A stretch of DNA of 64,000 nt from Streptomyces sp. AV19 (lineage in GTDB: Bacteria > Actinomycetota > Actinomycetes > Streptomycetales > Streptomycetaceae): contig NZ_JAEAMR010000022.1 of the NCBI RefSeq assembly GCF_015999245.1, positions 672,098 to 736,097 of the forward strand. The letters run 5' to 3'. Positions 49,632 to 63,953 of this stretch are shown here, in pieces. The notes beneath the pieces are model-generated. The model had not been told where the DNA came from, ran no database searches, and saw only the letters and a program-made list of their open reading frames with translations. Numbering within the stretch: position 1 is the first letter of the stretch; the number at the start of each line of letters is the position of its first letter. A program made the translations under genes and the position numbers.

Positions 49632-50441
49632 TCAGCCGGCGGCGGGGTCGCCCCGGGTGTAGCTGAGGCGCTGGACCTGCCCGTCGTCGCCGACGTTCTT
49701 GATCTCCTTGCCGTTCACGAACAGCTGGACGGCGCCGGCGTTGCCGAGCACCAGGTCGATCCGGTTGCTGTCGGTGAAGGTCTTGGAGGCCCCACGCCTG
49801 AGCACGCCCTCGTCGAGCAGCTTGCCGTTGTGGTCCTTGGCCGACATCCAGGTCTGGTCCCGCTCGGCGGTGAGCTTGACCGTGACCTTGTTGGCCGGGG
49901 CACCGGCGACCGCGCTGTCGGACGGCTCGGGCTTCTTGGCGTCGGCCTTGCCCGGGGGCGCCTTGGCGGGGGCCTTCGACGGCTTGGCCGACGCCTGGCC
50001 CGCCTCGGCGGCGTTGTCCTGGCTCTTGGCCCCGCCGTTGAAGAGCGTGAATCCGACGAAGCCGACGACCGCGACGATCGCCGCGACCATGGCGGCGGTC
50101 CAGTTGGGCCGCCGGGGCTCGGGCCGGATGCGCTCGGCGTCGAAGACCGGCGCCGCCCGGCTCGGCCGGGGACGCCCGCCGTGCTCGGCGTCGTACTGCT
50201 CGATGAGCCGCGTGGGATCGAGGCCGGCGGCGCGCGCCAGCGTGCGGATATGTCCTCGGGCGTAGACGTCCCCACCACAACGGGAGAAGTCGTCCTGTTC
50301 GATCGCATGCACGATCGGAACGCGTACGCGAGTGGTCGAACTGATCTCGTCGACGGTCAGTCCGGCGTTGATGCGGGCCTGTTGGAGAGCGCGGCCGATG
50401 GAGGGCCGTTCGTCCTCCGGGGGTGAGTTGCCGATGGACAC
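49632..50441 (-). CDS. RodZ-like membrane helix-turn-helix protein
   Basis: A 269-residue protein. A cytoplasmic Xre HTH occupies about residues 15-80 (IGRALQQARINAGLTVDEIS, DVYARGHIRTLARAAGLD). One membrane helix lies near 120-140 (AAMVAAIVAVVGFVGFTLF). A Lys/Pro/Ala-rich spacer follows, then an extracytoplasmic DUF4115 beta domain at the C-terminus. RodZ links MreB-type filaments to the wall machinery. In Streptomyces this gene lies between ftsK and rimO. GTG 50441 with AAAGG 7 bases upstream. Confidence 0.85.
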   Translation of the reverse strand: MSIGNSPPEDERPSIGRALQQARINAGLTVDEISSTTRVRVPIVHAIEQDDFSRCGGDVYARGHIRTLARAAGLDPTRLIEQYDAEHGGRPRPSRAAPVFDAERIRPEPRRPNWTAAMVAAIVAVVGFVGFTLFNGGAKSQDNAAEAGQASAKPSKAPAKAPPGKADAKKPEPSDSAVAGAPANKVTVKLTAERDQTWMSAKDHNGKLLDEGVLRRGASKTFTDSNRIDLVLGNAGAVQLFVNGKEIKNVGDDGQVQRLSYTRGDPAAG

Positions 50442-50642
50442 GTGGGCGCCTTTCGAGCGTGCAGCCACCTGCTGGAAGTTCAGTCTAGGGGGGACGCAAA
50501 AGCGTCCGGCAAGCGGGAAGGCCGACTTTGTAGGCCATCAGAAGGCTCTGCGGTACCGGCTGCGGCACATCGCTGCTCCCCTCCCTCCTCACCCCTGCGC
50601 GCCCGCCCGGGAGAAACGGTTGACCAGGGCGTCCACCCGCCG

Positions 50643-53318
50643 TCAGGCTCCGGCGTCCCCGCGGATGAGTGCGAGCGCCCCGTCCAGTTCGTCCGGCTTG
50701 ACGAGCACGTCGCGGGCCTTGGAGCCCTCGCTCGGACCCACGATGTTGCGCGACTCCATCAGGTCCATGAGCCTGCCCGCCTTGGCGAATCCCACACGCA
50801 GTTTGCGCTGGAGCATCGACGTCGAGCCGAACTGGGTGGAGACGACCAGCTCGGCCGCCTGGCACAACAGATCGAGGTCGTCACCGATGTCCTCGTCGAT
50901 CTCCTTCTTCTGCGCCGTGCCGACCGTGACGTCGTCCCGGAAGACGGGCGCCATCTGGTCCTTGCAGTGCTGGACGACGGTGGAGACCTCGGCCTCGGTC
51001 ACGAAGGCGCCCTGCATGCGGATCGGCTTGTTCGCGCCCATCGGCAGGAACAGGCCGTCGCCCTTGCCGATCAGCTTCTCGGCGCCGGGCTGGTCCAGGA
51101 TGACGCGGCTGTCGGCGAGCGAGGACGTGGCGAAGGCGAGCCGGGAGGGCACGTTGGCCTTGATGAGGCCGGTGACGACGTCCACGGACGGCCGCTGGGT
51201 GGCCAGCACCAGGTGGATGCCGGCGGCCCGGGCGAGCTGGGTGATGCGCACGATCGAGTCCTCGACGTCGCGCGGGGCGACCATCATCAGGTCGGCGAGC
51301 TCGTCCACGATGACCAGCAGGTACGGATAGGGCGCCAGCTCGCGGCCGCTGCCCTCGGGGGGCTTGACCTTGCCCTCGCGCACCGCCGCGTTGAAGTCGT
51401 CGATGTGCCGGTAGCCGTAGGCCGCCAGGTCGTCGTAGCGCAGGTCCATCTCACGCACCACCCACTGGAGGGCCTCGGCGGCCCGCTTGGGGTTGGTGAT
51501 GATCGGCGTGATCAGGTGCGGGATGCCCTCGTACGCGGTCAGTTCGACGCGCTTGGGGTCGACCAGCACCATCCGTACGTCCTCGGGGGTGGCCCGGATC
51601 ATCAGCGAGGTGATCAGGCAGTTGATGCACGAGGACTTGCCGGAGCCGGTGGCGCCCGCGACGAGGATGTGCGGCATCTTCGCCAGGTTGGCCATGACGT
51701 AGCCGCCCTCGACGTCCTTGCCCAGCGCCACGAGCATGGGGTGGTCGTCGCCGGCGGCGTCCGCGAGCCGCAGCACGTCGCCCAGGTTGACCATTTCCCG
51801 GTCGGTGTTGGGGATCTCGATGCCGACGGCGGACTTGCCGGGGATGGGGCTGATGATGCGGACGTCCGGGCTGGCCACGGCGTAGGCGATGTTCTTGGTG
51901 AGCGCGGTGATGCGCTCGACCTTGACCGCCGGGCCCAGCTCGACCTCGTAGCGGGTGACCGTCGGGCCGCGGGTGAAGCCGGTGACGGCCGCGTCCACCT
52001 TGAACTCCGCGAACACCGTGGTCAGCGAGGCCACTATGGCGTCGTTGGCGGCACTGCGGGCCTTGCCCGGTCCGCCGCGCTCCAGCAGGTCGAGGGAGGG
52101 CAGGGCGTAGGTGATGTCCCCCGCGAGCTGGAGCTGCTCGGCCCGCGGCGGCAGTCCGGCCGGGGGCTCCGGGGCGGGCTTGGTGAGGTCCGGTACGGAG
52201 CCGTCCGTCCGGGCACCGCGCGCCGGCACCGGGACGGTGCGCTCGTCCTCCTGGGTGATGCCGTTGCTGAGCCCGGCGAGGAGCGGCGAGGGCTGCACCC
52301 CGTGCAGCACGGCCCCGTCCAGCGAGGCCGCGGCGGCGGCCGCCACATCCACAGCGTCCGACGACGGCTTCCTGGGCCGGCGCCGCTTGGCGAGCGCCTC
52401 CTCCTCGGCGCTCTCCGCATCGGCCTGCGCCGCCGGCGTGCGCCGGGGGCGCTTGGGCCTGGCCGGGGTCTCGCGCCAGTCGGCGTCGTACTCCCCCGCG
52501 TAACGGTGCGCGTCCTCGTCCTCGTACTCGCCGGGCAGCGGCTCGATCACCCCGAGCCGGATCCCCAGCTGCCGCAGCCGCCGGGGGATCGCGTTGACCG
52601 GAGTGGCCGTGACGACCAGCAGCCCGAAGACCGTGAGCAGCACCAGCAGCGGTACGGCCAGGACCTGGCCGACCGTGAACAGCAGCGGTTTCGAGGCGGC
52701 CCAGCCGATCAGGCCGCCGGCGTCCTGGAGCGCCTGCGTCCCCTCGCCTCGGCCGGGTGCCCCGCAGGCGATGTGGACCTGGCCCAGGACGCCGAGGACC
52801 AGCGCGGACAGGCCAATGACGATGCGTCCGTTGGCCTCGGGGCGCTCGGGGTGGCGGAAGAGCCGCATCGCGATGATGCCGAGGAGTATCGGCACGACCA
52901 GGTCGAGGCGGCCGAAGGCACCGGTGACGAGCAGCTTCACCAGGTCGCCCACCGGGCCTTCGAGGCTGGACCAGGTGCCGGCCGCGACGACCAGGGCGAG
53001 GGCGAGCAGCAGCAGCGCGAGCCCGTCCTTGCGGTGGGCGGGGTCCAGGTTGCGGGCGCCGCGTCCCATGCCCCGGAACAGCGCGCCGACGCCGTGCGCC
53101 ACCCCGCGTCCGGCGCGGCCCGCGACGGACGGCCTGGGCGCCGCCTTGGCGGCGGCCTTCCTGGCCGGTGCCTTCTTGGCGGGCGGCCGGGCGGCGGCCT
53201 TCTTCGCGGGTGCCTTCTTGGCAGGCGCCTTCTTCGCGGGGCTCCCGGCGCGTCCGGCGCGCTGCTTGGAGGTGCCCGCCGTGCTCTGGGAACCCTTGCC
53301 GGACGTACGTGAGGCCAT
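50643..53318 (-). CDS. ftsK: DNA translocase FtsK
   Basis: An 891-residue translocase. A Lys/Ala/Pro-rich N-terminal stretch of about 60 residues resembles histone H1 tails (repeats of KKAPA). Four membrane helices lie between about 105 and 255. A Pro/Glu-rich linker follows. The RecA-like motor has Walker A in GATGSGKSS and Walker B in YLLVIVDELADLMM, and a winged-helix gamma domain sits at the end (LLCQAAELVVSTQFGSTS). It pumps chromosomes clear of sporulation septa. ATG 53318. Confidence 0.95.
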   Translation of the reverse strand: MASRTSGKGSQSTAGTSKQRAGRAGSPAKKAPAKKAPAKKAAARPPAKKAPARKAAAKAAPRPSVAGRAGRGVAHGVGALFRGMGRGARNLDPAHRKDGLALLLLALALVVAAGTWSSLEGPVGDLVKLLVTGAFGRLDLVVPILLGIIAMRLFRHPERPEANGRIVIGLSALVLGVLGQVHIACGAPGRGEGTQALQDAGGLIGWAASKPLLFTVGQVLAVPLLVLLTVFGLLVVTATPVNAIPRRLRQLGIRLGVIEPLPGEYEDEDAHRYAGEYDADWRETPARPKRPRRTPAAQADAESAEEEALAKRRRPRKPSSDAVDVAAAAAASLDGAVLHGVQPSPLLAGLSNGITQEDERTVPVPARGARTDGSVPDLTKPAPEPPAGLPPRAEQLQLAGDITYALPSLDLLERGGPGKARSAANDAIVASLTTVFAEFKVDAAVTGFTRGPTVTRYEVELGPAVKVERITALTKNIAYAVASPDVRIISPIPGKSAVGIEIPNTDREMVNLGDVLRLADAAGDDHPMLVALGKDVEGGYVMANLAKMPHILVAGATGSGKSSCINCLITSLMIRATPEDVRMVLVDPKRVELTAYEGIPHLITPIITNPKRAAEALQWVVREMDLRYDDLAAYGYRHIDDFNAAVREGKVKPPEGSGRELAPYPYLLVIVDELADLMMVAPRDVEDSIVRITQLARAAGIHLVLATQRPSVDVVTGLIKANVPSRLAFATSSLADSRVILDQPGAEKLIGKGDGLFLPMGANKPIRMQGAFVTEAEVSTVVQHCKDQMAPVFRDDVTVGTAQKKEIDEDIGDDLDLLCQAAELVVSTQFGSTSMLQRKLRVGFAKAGRLMDLMESRNIVGPSEGSKARDVLVKPDELDGALALIRGDAGA

Positions 53319-53433
53319 GGTGCCGAGATTACCGTCGTCCGCCGGAGGGGACACGTGGGCCCAGGCGTTCACCCATGTGTGTGACGCTGCCTCAGCGCAT
53401 GGACTGACGCCGCATCACCCATGGGACGGCTCG

Positions 53434-54120
53434 TCAGCTCTGTGACGCCACCGGGGGAACGCTGCTGCCCGCGCCCGGCTCCAGGGCGTCCAGCGCCCGC
53501 CGCAGCCCGTTGAGCTTGCGCTCCAGATGGGCGGCGGTGGCGACGGCCGCGGCGTCGGCGGACTCGTCCAGCTGTTTGGACAGCGCCTCGGCCTGCTCCT
53601 CGACCGCGGCCAGCCGGGCCGACAGCTCGGCGAGCAGCCCCGCGGTCTCCGGCGGCTCGCCGGACGCTGCGCGGCCGCCCTGGCCGCTCTCCATCTGCAG
53701 CCGCAGCAGCGACGCCTGCTCGCGCAGCTGGCAGTTCTTCATGTAGAGCTCGACGAAGACCGAGACCTTGGCGCGCAGCACCCAGGGGTCGAAGGGCTTG
53801 GAGATGTAGTCCACCGCGCCGGCCGCGTAGCCGCGGAAGGTGTGGTGCGGGCCGTGGTTGATCGCGGTGAGGAAGATGATCGGGATGTCCCGGGTCCTCT
53901 CCCGCCGCTTGATGTGCGCCGCGGTCTCGAAGCCGTCCATGCCAGGCATCTGGACGTCCAGCAGGATCACCGCGAAGTCGTCCGTCAGCAGCGCCTTGAG
54001 CGCCTCCTCCCCTGACGATGCCCGCACCAGTGTCTGATCGAGCGCCGAGAGGATGGCCTCCAGCGCGAGCAGATTTTCCGGCCGGTCATCGACCAGGAGG
54101 ATCTTGGCCTTCTGCACCAT
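53434..54120 (-). CDS. osaB: Response regulator OsaB (osmoadaptation)
   Basis: A 228-residue protein. The receiver domain has DD in ILLVDDRPEN, the acceptor Asp in VILLDVQMPGMDGFE and Lys in ISKPFDP. The C-terminal half is a coiled coil (AELSARLAAVEEQAEALSKQ) with no DNA-binding domain, so output is by protein contact. It corresponds to S. coelicolor OsaB, needed for osmoadaptation and aerial growth. ATG 54120 with GAGGAGG upstream. 244 bases downstream of osaA, so probably with its own promoter. Confidence 0.88.
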   Translation of the reverse strand: MVQKAKILLVDDRPENLLALEAILSALDQTLVRASSGEEALKALLTDDFAVILLDVQMPGMDGFETAAHIKRRERTRDIPIIFLTAINHGPHHTFRGYAAGAVDYISKPFDPWVLRAKVSVFVELYMKNCQLREQASLLRLQMESGQGGRAASGEPPETAGLLAELSARLAAVEEQAEALSKQLDESADAAAVATAAHLERKLNGLRRALDALEPGAGSSVPPVASQS

Positions 54121-54364
54121 GGCCCGTCCTCCTCGCCCCGGAAGTGCACCGGGCGCCGCCCCAGGGGACGACTCCCTTGCGCCGCCCGTCCTTGTGCCGG
54201 TCATGGTAGCCGCACCCCGCCCGTCACCACACCCTGTCACCACGATGTCACTGCGCACGGAGAGGAAACGCGGCAGGGGACGTGAAAGTTCCCGGAATGC
54301 CGCGGTCCCACACGTCATCGACCACAGTCGGTCGGCAAACCATCGTTGACCGGTCGGCCAGTTG

Positions 54365-59839
<5,475 letters not shown>

Positions 59840-60315
59840 CGTGTCCCTCCCGCAGGGTCGCTGATCCTCGTCGGGTTTTCGCTTCCAGCTTTCCCAGTGT
59901 TTCACCCGAGCGCACCGGAGCGGCTGCCCGTCAGAGCGTAACCAGCTGGCAGGCGACTCGTTAAAGCCGAACAGATAACCTGCCCGGCGCCCCTCCATGA
60001 GCCGCACATCCCGGCGGCACTCCCCGGACCCACAGGACACGACACCGCGGACCACCCCACATCCGCCGGCTTCCTCGGACCCCGGCGGCCCCCTTCTCCC
60101 CCGGCATTACGGGCGGAAAGCGCGTACGGCCGTGTCCCCGCATTCACTCCCGGCCGGGGTACGTGCCCGCAGCACAGTTGCTATGGGTGCGGTGTCCCCC
60201 AGGGAAATGCAGTACCCGGCTCCGTTCCCCATCGCCCCTGCCGACGGTTTAGCCTGGCGGACGAATCGCCGTCATGAGAATCGGGCACAGGACTCGGGGG
60301 AGCGATGAGAGGCCA
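59840..60315. promoter_or_regulatory. Divergent osaA / osaC control region
   Basis: 476 bases between divergent starts. GCAT (60140-60143) and GGGTAC (60157-60162) resemble a SigB-type promoter (GNNT-N14-16-GGGTAC/T), though with a spacer of only 13, pointing to osaC. For osaA, TTTAAC and TTACGC at 18-base spacing in 59926-59970 are weak candidates. No coding frame here is convincing. Confidence 0.35.
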
Positions 60316-62946
60316 ATGGGGAGTGCTGTGATCACCGCGCGGGCAACCGCCACCTTCGAGCCGGTCGGGCGATCCGTCGCCGCGGCCCGTGCCTTCGTCC
60401 GCGACACACTGCAGGGGTGGGGATTTCCCGACATCATCGACGACGCCGTCGTCCTGACCAGCGAACTGGTCACCAACGCCGTCGTCCACGCCGGCACCTC
60501 CGCCGAGGTGCTCTGCGTCCGCACCGACTCCGGGGTCCGCATCGAGGTCAGCGACCGCTATCCCGAGCGGGAGCTGCCGCTCCAGTCCCCGGCCCGGCAG
60601 TTCGGCGGCATCGACCGCGAGGGCGGCCGGGGACTGATGCTCTGCACGGCCCTCGCCGCCCGCTGGGGCGTCGAGTACGGCTCCACCCACAAGAAGGTGT
60701 GGTTCCGACTCGACCTCGACGACCGCCCCGCCGGCACCCGCTCGGCCGGCCCGGCCCTCCCCGTGGCCGCCCTCCCGCTCGCCGACCCCCGGGTGCGCGT
60801 CGCCGTCATCCAGATCGACGGCACCGGACACATCAGCGTCTGGAACGAGGACGCGGAGCATATCTTCGGCTACGGCGCGGAGCAGGTCACCGGCAAGCCC
60901 CTCGCCGACCTCGCCGCCTGGCCGCACACCCCCGGCACCTCCACCGGCATCGCGGAGGCCCTGCGGCTCTCCCGCTGGGAGGGGTCGTACGGTATAAGGG
61001 GCGCCGACGGCCGCGTCATCCCCGTCTACGCCTCCCACCTGCGCGTCCGCGACACCGGCGGCGCCCCCTCGACCGTCTGCCTGCTGGTACGCGACGCCGA
61101 GCGCGCCGTGCTGCAGAGCCCGCCGCGCACCACCGGCGGCGACTCCGGCACCGACCGCGCCGGCTCGGCCGACCCCTTCGAGGTCTTCATCGGCTCCCCC
61201 GCCCCCGACGACCTCGACGGCCTCCTCCAGCGCACCGTCGAACGCGCCCGCGACATGCTCGACGGCGACTCCGCCTACCTCCTCCTCGCCACCGACGACG
61301 AGACCGAACTGGAGGTCCGCGCCTCCACCGGCCTGCCCTCCGCCCGCCAGCGCTTCGCCCGCGTCCCCGTCGAGGCCGGCACCGGCCGCTACGGCTCCGC
61401 CCGCATGCCCTCGGTCCACGACGACCTCAACGCGGTTCCCGGCGCCGTTCCCCTGCTGACCGACACCGGGATGCGCTCCGTCGTCACCGTCCCCCTCAAG
61501 GTGGAGGGCCGCCTCACCGGCTCGCTCGGCGTCGCCGCAGAGGCCCCGCACCGGTACGGCAACGAGGAGGCCCTGCGCCTCCAGTTCGCCGCCGACCGCA
61601 TCGCCCTCGCCGTCGAGTCCGCCCGCCTCGGCGAGCTGGAACGGCTGCGCCGCGGCTCCCTCTCCTTCCTCGTCGAGGCCTCCGACCTGCTGGCCGGCAC
61701 CCTCGACCGGGACCAGACGCTGGCCCTCATGGCCCAGATGACCGTCCCCACCCTCGCCACCTGGTGCGCCGTCTACACGATCGCCGACCAGTCCTCCGAG
61801 CCCGAGCTCTCCTATGTGCTGCACGAGGACGAGGACCTGATCGACGGCCTCAAGGCGCTCCTGGTCAAGGTCGCCCCGCCGGACCCCGTCCCCACCCCGG
61901 GCGCGCGCCCCTGGCCCGCCCCCTCCCAGGCCGCGCACCGGGGCGCACTGCGCACCTCCCTGCGCACCGTCGGCCTGGCCGGCGACGCGGAGCACTCCCC
62001 CGGGCCCGGCATCTCGCTGGCGACGGCGGCCGCGGTGGGCGGCGAGACGGTCGTCCTGCCCCTCGTCGCCCGCAACCGCGTCATCGGCATGCTGACCCTC
62101 GGCAAGCCCACCGACGACCACTTCCGCCAGGAGATCCTCGAACTCGCCGAGGACCTCTCCCGCCGCGCCGCCCTCGCCCTGGACAACGCCCGCCTCTACA
62201 GCGAGCGCACCGCCATCAGCCAGAGCCTCCAGCGCAGCCTGCTCCCGCCCGGCCTGCCGGACGTGCCCGGCGTGGAGGTCGACGTCATCTACCGGGCGGC
62301 CGGCGAGGGCAACGAGGTCGGCGGTGACTTCTACGACCTCTTCCCCATCCGCGACGGCGCCTACGGCTTCGCCATCGGCGACGTCTGCGGCACGGGCCCG
62401 GAGGCCGCCGCCGTCACCGGCCTCGCCCGGCACGCCCTGCGCCTGCTCGCCCGCGAGGGCTTCGGCGGCCCGGCGGTGCTGGAGCGGCTCAACGCGGCGA
62501 TCCTCGACGAGGGTGCCCGCAGCCGCTTCCTCACCCTCCTCTACGGAGAGCTCTGGCCCCAGGAGAACGGCAGCGCCCTGCTCAAGGTCGTCTGCGCCGG
62601 GCACCCGCTCCCGCTGCGACTGCGCCAGAACGGCACGGTGGAGGCGGCCGCCGACCCCCAGCCGCTGCTGGGCGTCATGGAGGACCTCGAACTGTACGAG
62701 CAGACGGTCACCCTGAACCCCGGCGACGTCCTGCTCTGCGTCACGGACGGCGTCACCGAGCGCCGCGAGGGCACCCGCATGCTGGGGGACGACGGCCTGG
62801 CCGACGTCCTCACCACGTGCACGGGCCTGACGGCCGGCGCCGTCTCCGCCCGCATCCTCCGCGCCGTCGAACGCTTCGCGGCGGAACCGGCCTCCGACGA
62901 CATGGCGATCCTCGCCATGCGGGTCCCGGAGCCGCGGGACGACTGA
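60316..62946 (+). CDS. osaC: Multidomain SigB-modulating protein OsaC (kinase-PAS-GAF-PP2C)
   Basis: An 876-residue regulator. An RsbW-like HATPase anti-sigma domain lies at about 10-140 (ELVTNAVVHAG, GGRGLMLC). A PAS-type domain follows (IDGTGHISVWNEDAEHIFGY), then two GAF domains (around 285-440 and 450-650). A SpoIIE/RsbU-type PP2C phosphatase closes it (GNEVGGDFYDLF, AIGDVCGTG, ASDDMAILAMR). In S. coelicolor OsaC returns SigB activity to baseline after osmotic stress. ATG 60316 after GAGAGG; GTG 60328 with GGGGAG is an alternative. Confidence 0.9.
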   Translation: MGSAVITARATATFEPVGRSVAAARAFVRDTLQGWGFPDIIDDAVVLTSELVTNAVVHAGTSAEVLCVRTDSGVRIEVSDRYPERELPLQSPARQFGGIDREGGRGLMLCTALAARWGVEYGSTHKKVWFRLDLDDRPAGTRSAGPALPVAALPLADPRVRVAVIQIDGTGHISVWNEDAEHIFGYGAEQVTGKPLADLAAWPHTPGTSTGIAEALRLSRWEGSYGIRGADGRVIPVYASHLRVRDTGGAPSTVCLLVRDAERAVLQSPPRTTGGDSGTDRAGSADPFEVFIGSPAPDDLDGLLQRTVERARDMLDGDSAYLLLATDDETELEVRASTGLPSARQRFARVPVEAGTGRYGSARMPSVHDDLNAVPGAVPLLTDTGMRSVVTVPLKVEGRLTGSLGVAAEAPHRYGNEEALRLQFAADRIALAVESARLGELERLRRGSLSFLVEASDLLAGTLDRDQTLALMAQMTVPTLATWCAVYTIADQSSEPELSYVLHEDEDLIDGLKALLVKVAPPDPVPTPGARPWPAPSQAAHRGALRTSLRTVGLAGDAEHSPGPGISLATAAAVGGETVVLPLVARNRVIGMLTLGKPTDDHFRQEILELAEDLSRRAALALDNARLYSERTAISQSLQRSLLPPGLPDVPGVEVDVIYRAAGEGNEVGGDFYDLFPIRDGAYGFAIGDVCGTGPEAAAVTGLARHALRLLAREGFGGPAVLERLNAAILDEGARSRFLTLLYGELWPQENGSALLKVVCAGHPLPLRLRQNGTVEAAADPQPLLGVMEDLELYEQTVTLNPGDVLLCVTDGVTERREGTRMLGDDGLADVLTTCTGLTAGAVSARILRAVERFAAEPASDDMAILAMRVPEPRDD

Positions 62947-62961
62947 TCGTAGAGATACGAA

Positions 62962-62991
62962 AAAGGCCCCCGCCATTCGGCGGGGGCCTTT
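62962..62991. terminator. Bidirectional terminator, osaC / tRNA-Thr
   Basis: Perfect 13-base arms (AAAGGCCCCCGCC and complement) around ATTC, with an A run before and T run after, so it can act on both strands. It serves osaC and the convergent tRNA gene. Confidence 0.92.
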
Positions 62992-62999
62992 CTTCACAG

Positions 63000-63072
63000 A
63001 GCCCCAAAACGGAATCGAACCGTTGACCTTCTCCTTACCATGGAGACGCTCTGCCGACTGAGCTATTGGGGC
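63000..63072 (-). tRNA. tRNA-Thr (anticodon GGT)
   Basis: A complete 73-base cloverleaf on the minus strand. The acceptor stem is GCCCCAA/TTGGGGC with discriminator T, the D-arm is AGCTCAGTCGGCAGAGC, the anticodon loop ATGGTAA gives GGT, and the T-loop is GGTTCGATTCC. CCA is not encoded. It reads ACC/ACU threonine codons. Confidence 0.96.
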
Positions 63073-63130
63073 CGGCAACGAGATAAAGCATACCTGATGT
63101 TCGGACGTACTTTTGCCCGGCCGGACCGCG

Positions 63131-63835
63131 CTAGGCCGCAGCGCCGTACGGCAGGAGCCCGCCCAGGGAATTGCACGCCGAGACGACCCGGTGGAGTTCA
63201 CGCCGCGTCATGCCCGCGTCCACCGGCAGGGCGAGGCATTCGTCGACCGCCCGCTCGGTCTGGGGCAGCCTCAACTCCCGCCGGTAAGGCGGCATCCGGT
63301 GCACCGGGGCCTTCACGGGCACGTGGCACCGCACTCCCCTGGAACGCAACGCCCGCGCGAAGGCGTCCCGGTCGGGCCTCCCGTTGCCGGGGACACGCAC
63401 GACGTAGGAGTGATAGCGGTGCTCAACTCCCCCCGGGACGACGGGTGTCAGGACGCCGGTCAACCGGGCGTCGAGGTAGGCGGCGTTGGCCCGACGCCGA
63501 CGGGCGGCATCGCGATCGGCCGTCGAACCGGCATCGAGCGGCTCGACGTGGTTGATGACAGGCAGGGGACAGGCAGCGGTGACCAGGCGGAGGGCGGCCA
63601 GGTCGGCTGGGTGCCCGAAGAGCTCGGCGACGACGATGACGGCGGTACGGGCAGTGATCACGGCGGCGACCGAGGCGGGGGCGAGGCAGTAGCTCGCGGC
63701 ATCGATGTCCGCGAACACCGGTGTCGCGCCGACGGATCGAACGGCCTCCGCGGCAGCGGCCGTTGCGTACGACGGCACGACGACCTCGTCACCGAGGCCG
63801 ACGCCGGCCGCCAACAGCAGTTCCTGTGTCCCCAT
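63131..63835 (-). CDS. Truncated DegT/DnrJ/EryC1/StrS aminotransferase-like protein
   Basis: A 234-residue protein. The N-terminal part (LLLAAGVGLGDEVVVPSYAT, GATPVFADIDAASYCLAP, ARTAVIVVAELFGHPADLAA) and the C-terminal part (HRYHSYVVRVPGNGRPDRDAF, RGVRCHVPVKAPVHRMPPY, ECLALPVDAGMT) match the DegT family. The middle of about 100 residues with the PLP lysine is absent: INHVEPLDAG runs straight into RRRRANAAYLDARL. It cannot be a normal transaminase. I start at ATG 63835; an ATG at 63888 adds a poorly conserved head. Typical enzymes are about 370 residues. Confidence 0.75.
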   Translation of the reverse strand: MGTQELLLAAGVGLGDEVVVPSYATAAAAEAVRSVGATPVFADIDAASYCLAPASVAAVITARTAVIVVAELFGHPADLAALRLVTAACPLPVINHVEPLDAGSTADRDAARRRRANAAYLDARLTGVLTPVVPGGVEHRYHSYVVRVPGNGRPDRDAFARALRSRGVRCHVPVKAPVHRMPPYRRELRLPQTERAVDECLALPVDAGMTRRELHRVVSACNSLGGLLPYGAAA

Positions 63836-63898
63836 ATCTGCGGATGGTGGACGCGAAAGGTTAACCCGACGTAACGCTCCGTACTGCATAACAAAAAC

Positions 63899-63946
63899 AA
63901 AAAAGCCCCGGCGTCTGAACCGTAGTTCAAACACCAGAGCTTTTTT
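63899..63946 (-). terminator. Terminator of the rRNA operon
   Basis: A 22-base-pair stem (with G-U pairs) around a TACG loop, ending in a T run. It starts 7 bases after the 5S rRNA 3' end on the minus strand. An A run on the other side makes it able to act both ways. Confidence 0.92.
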
Positions 63947-63953
63947 GAATGAT

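Noticed and set aside
54121..54364. SigB-type promoter before osaB
   Set aside because: Only GGGTGT/GGGTGC near-matches without a properly spaced GNNT, so not reported as a feature.
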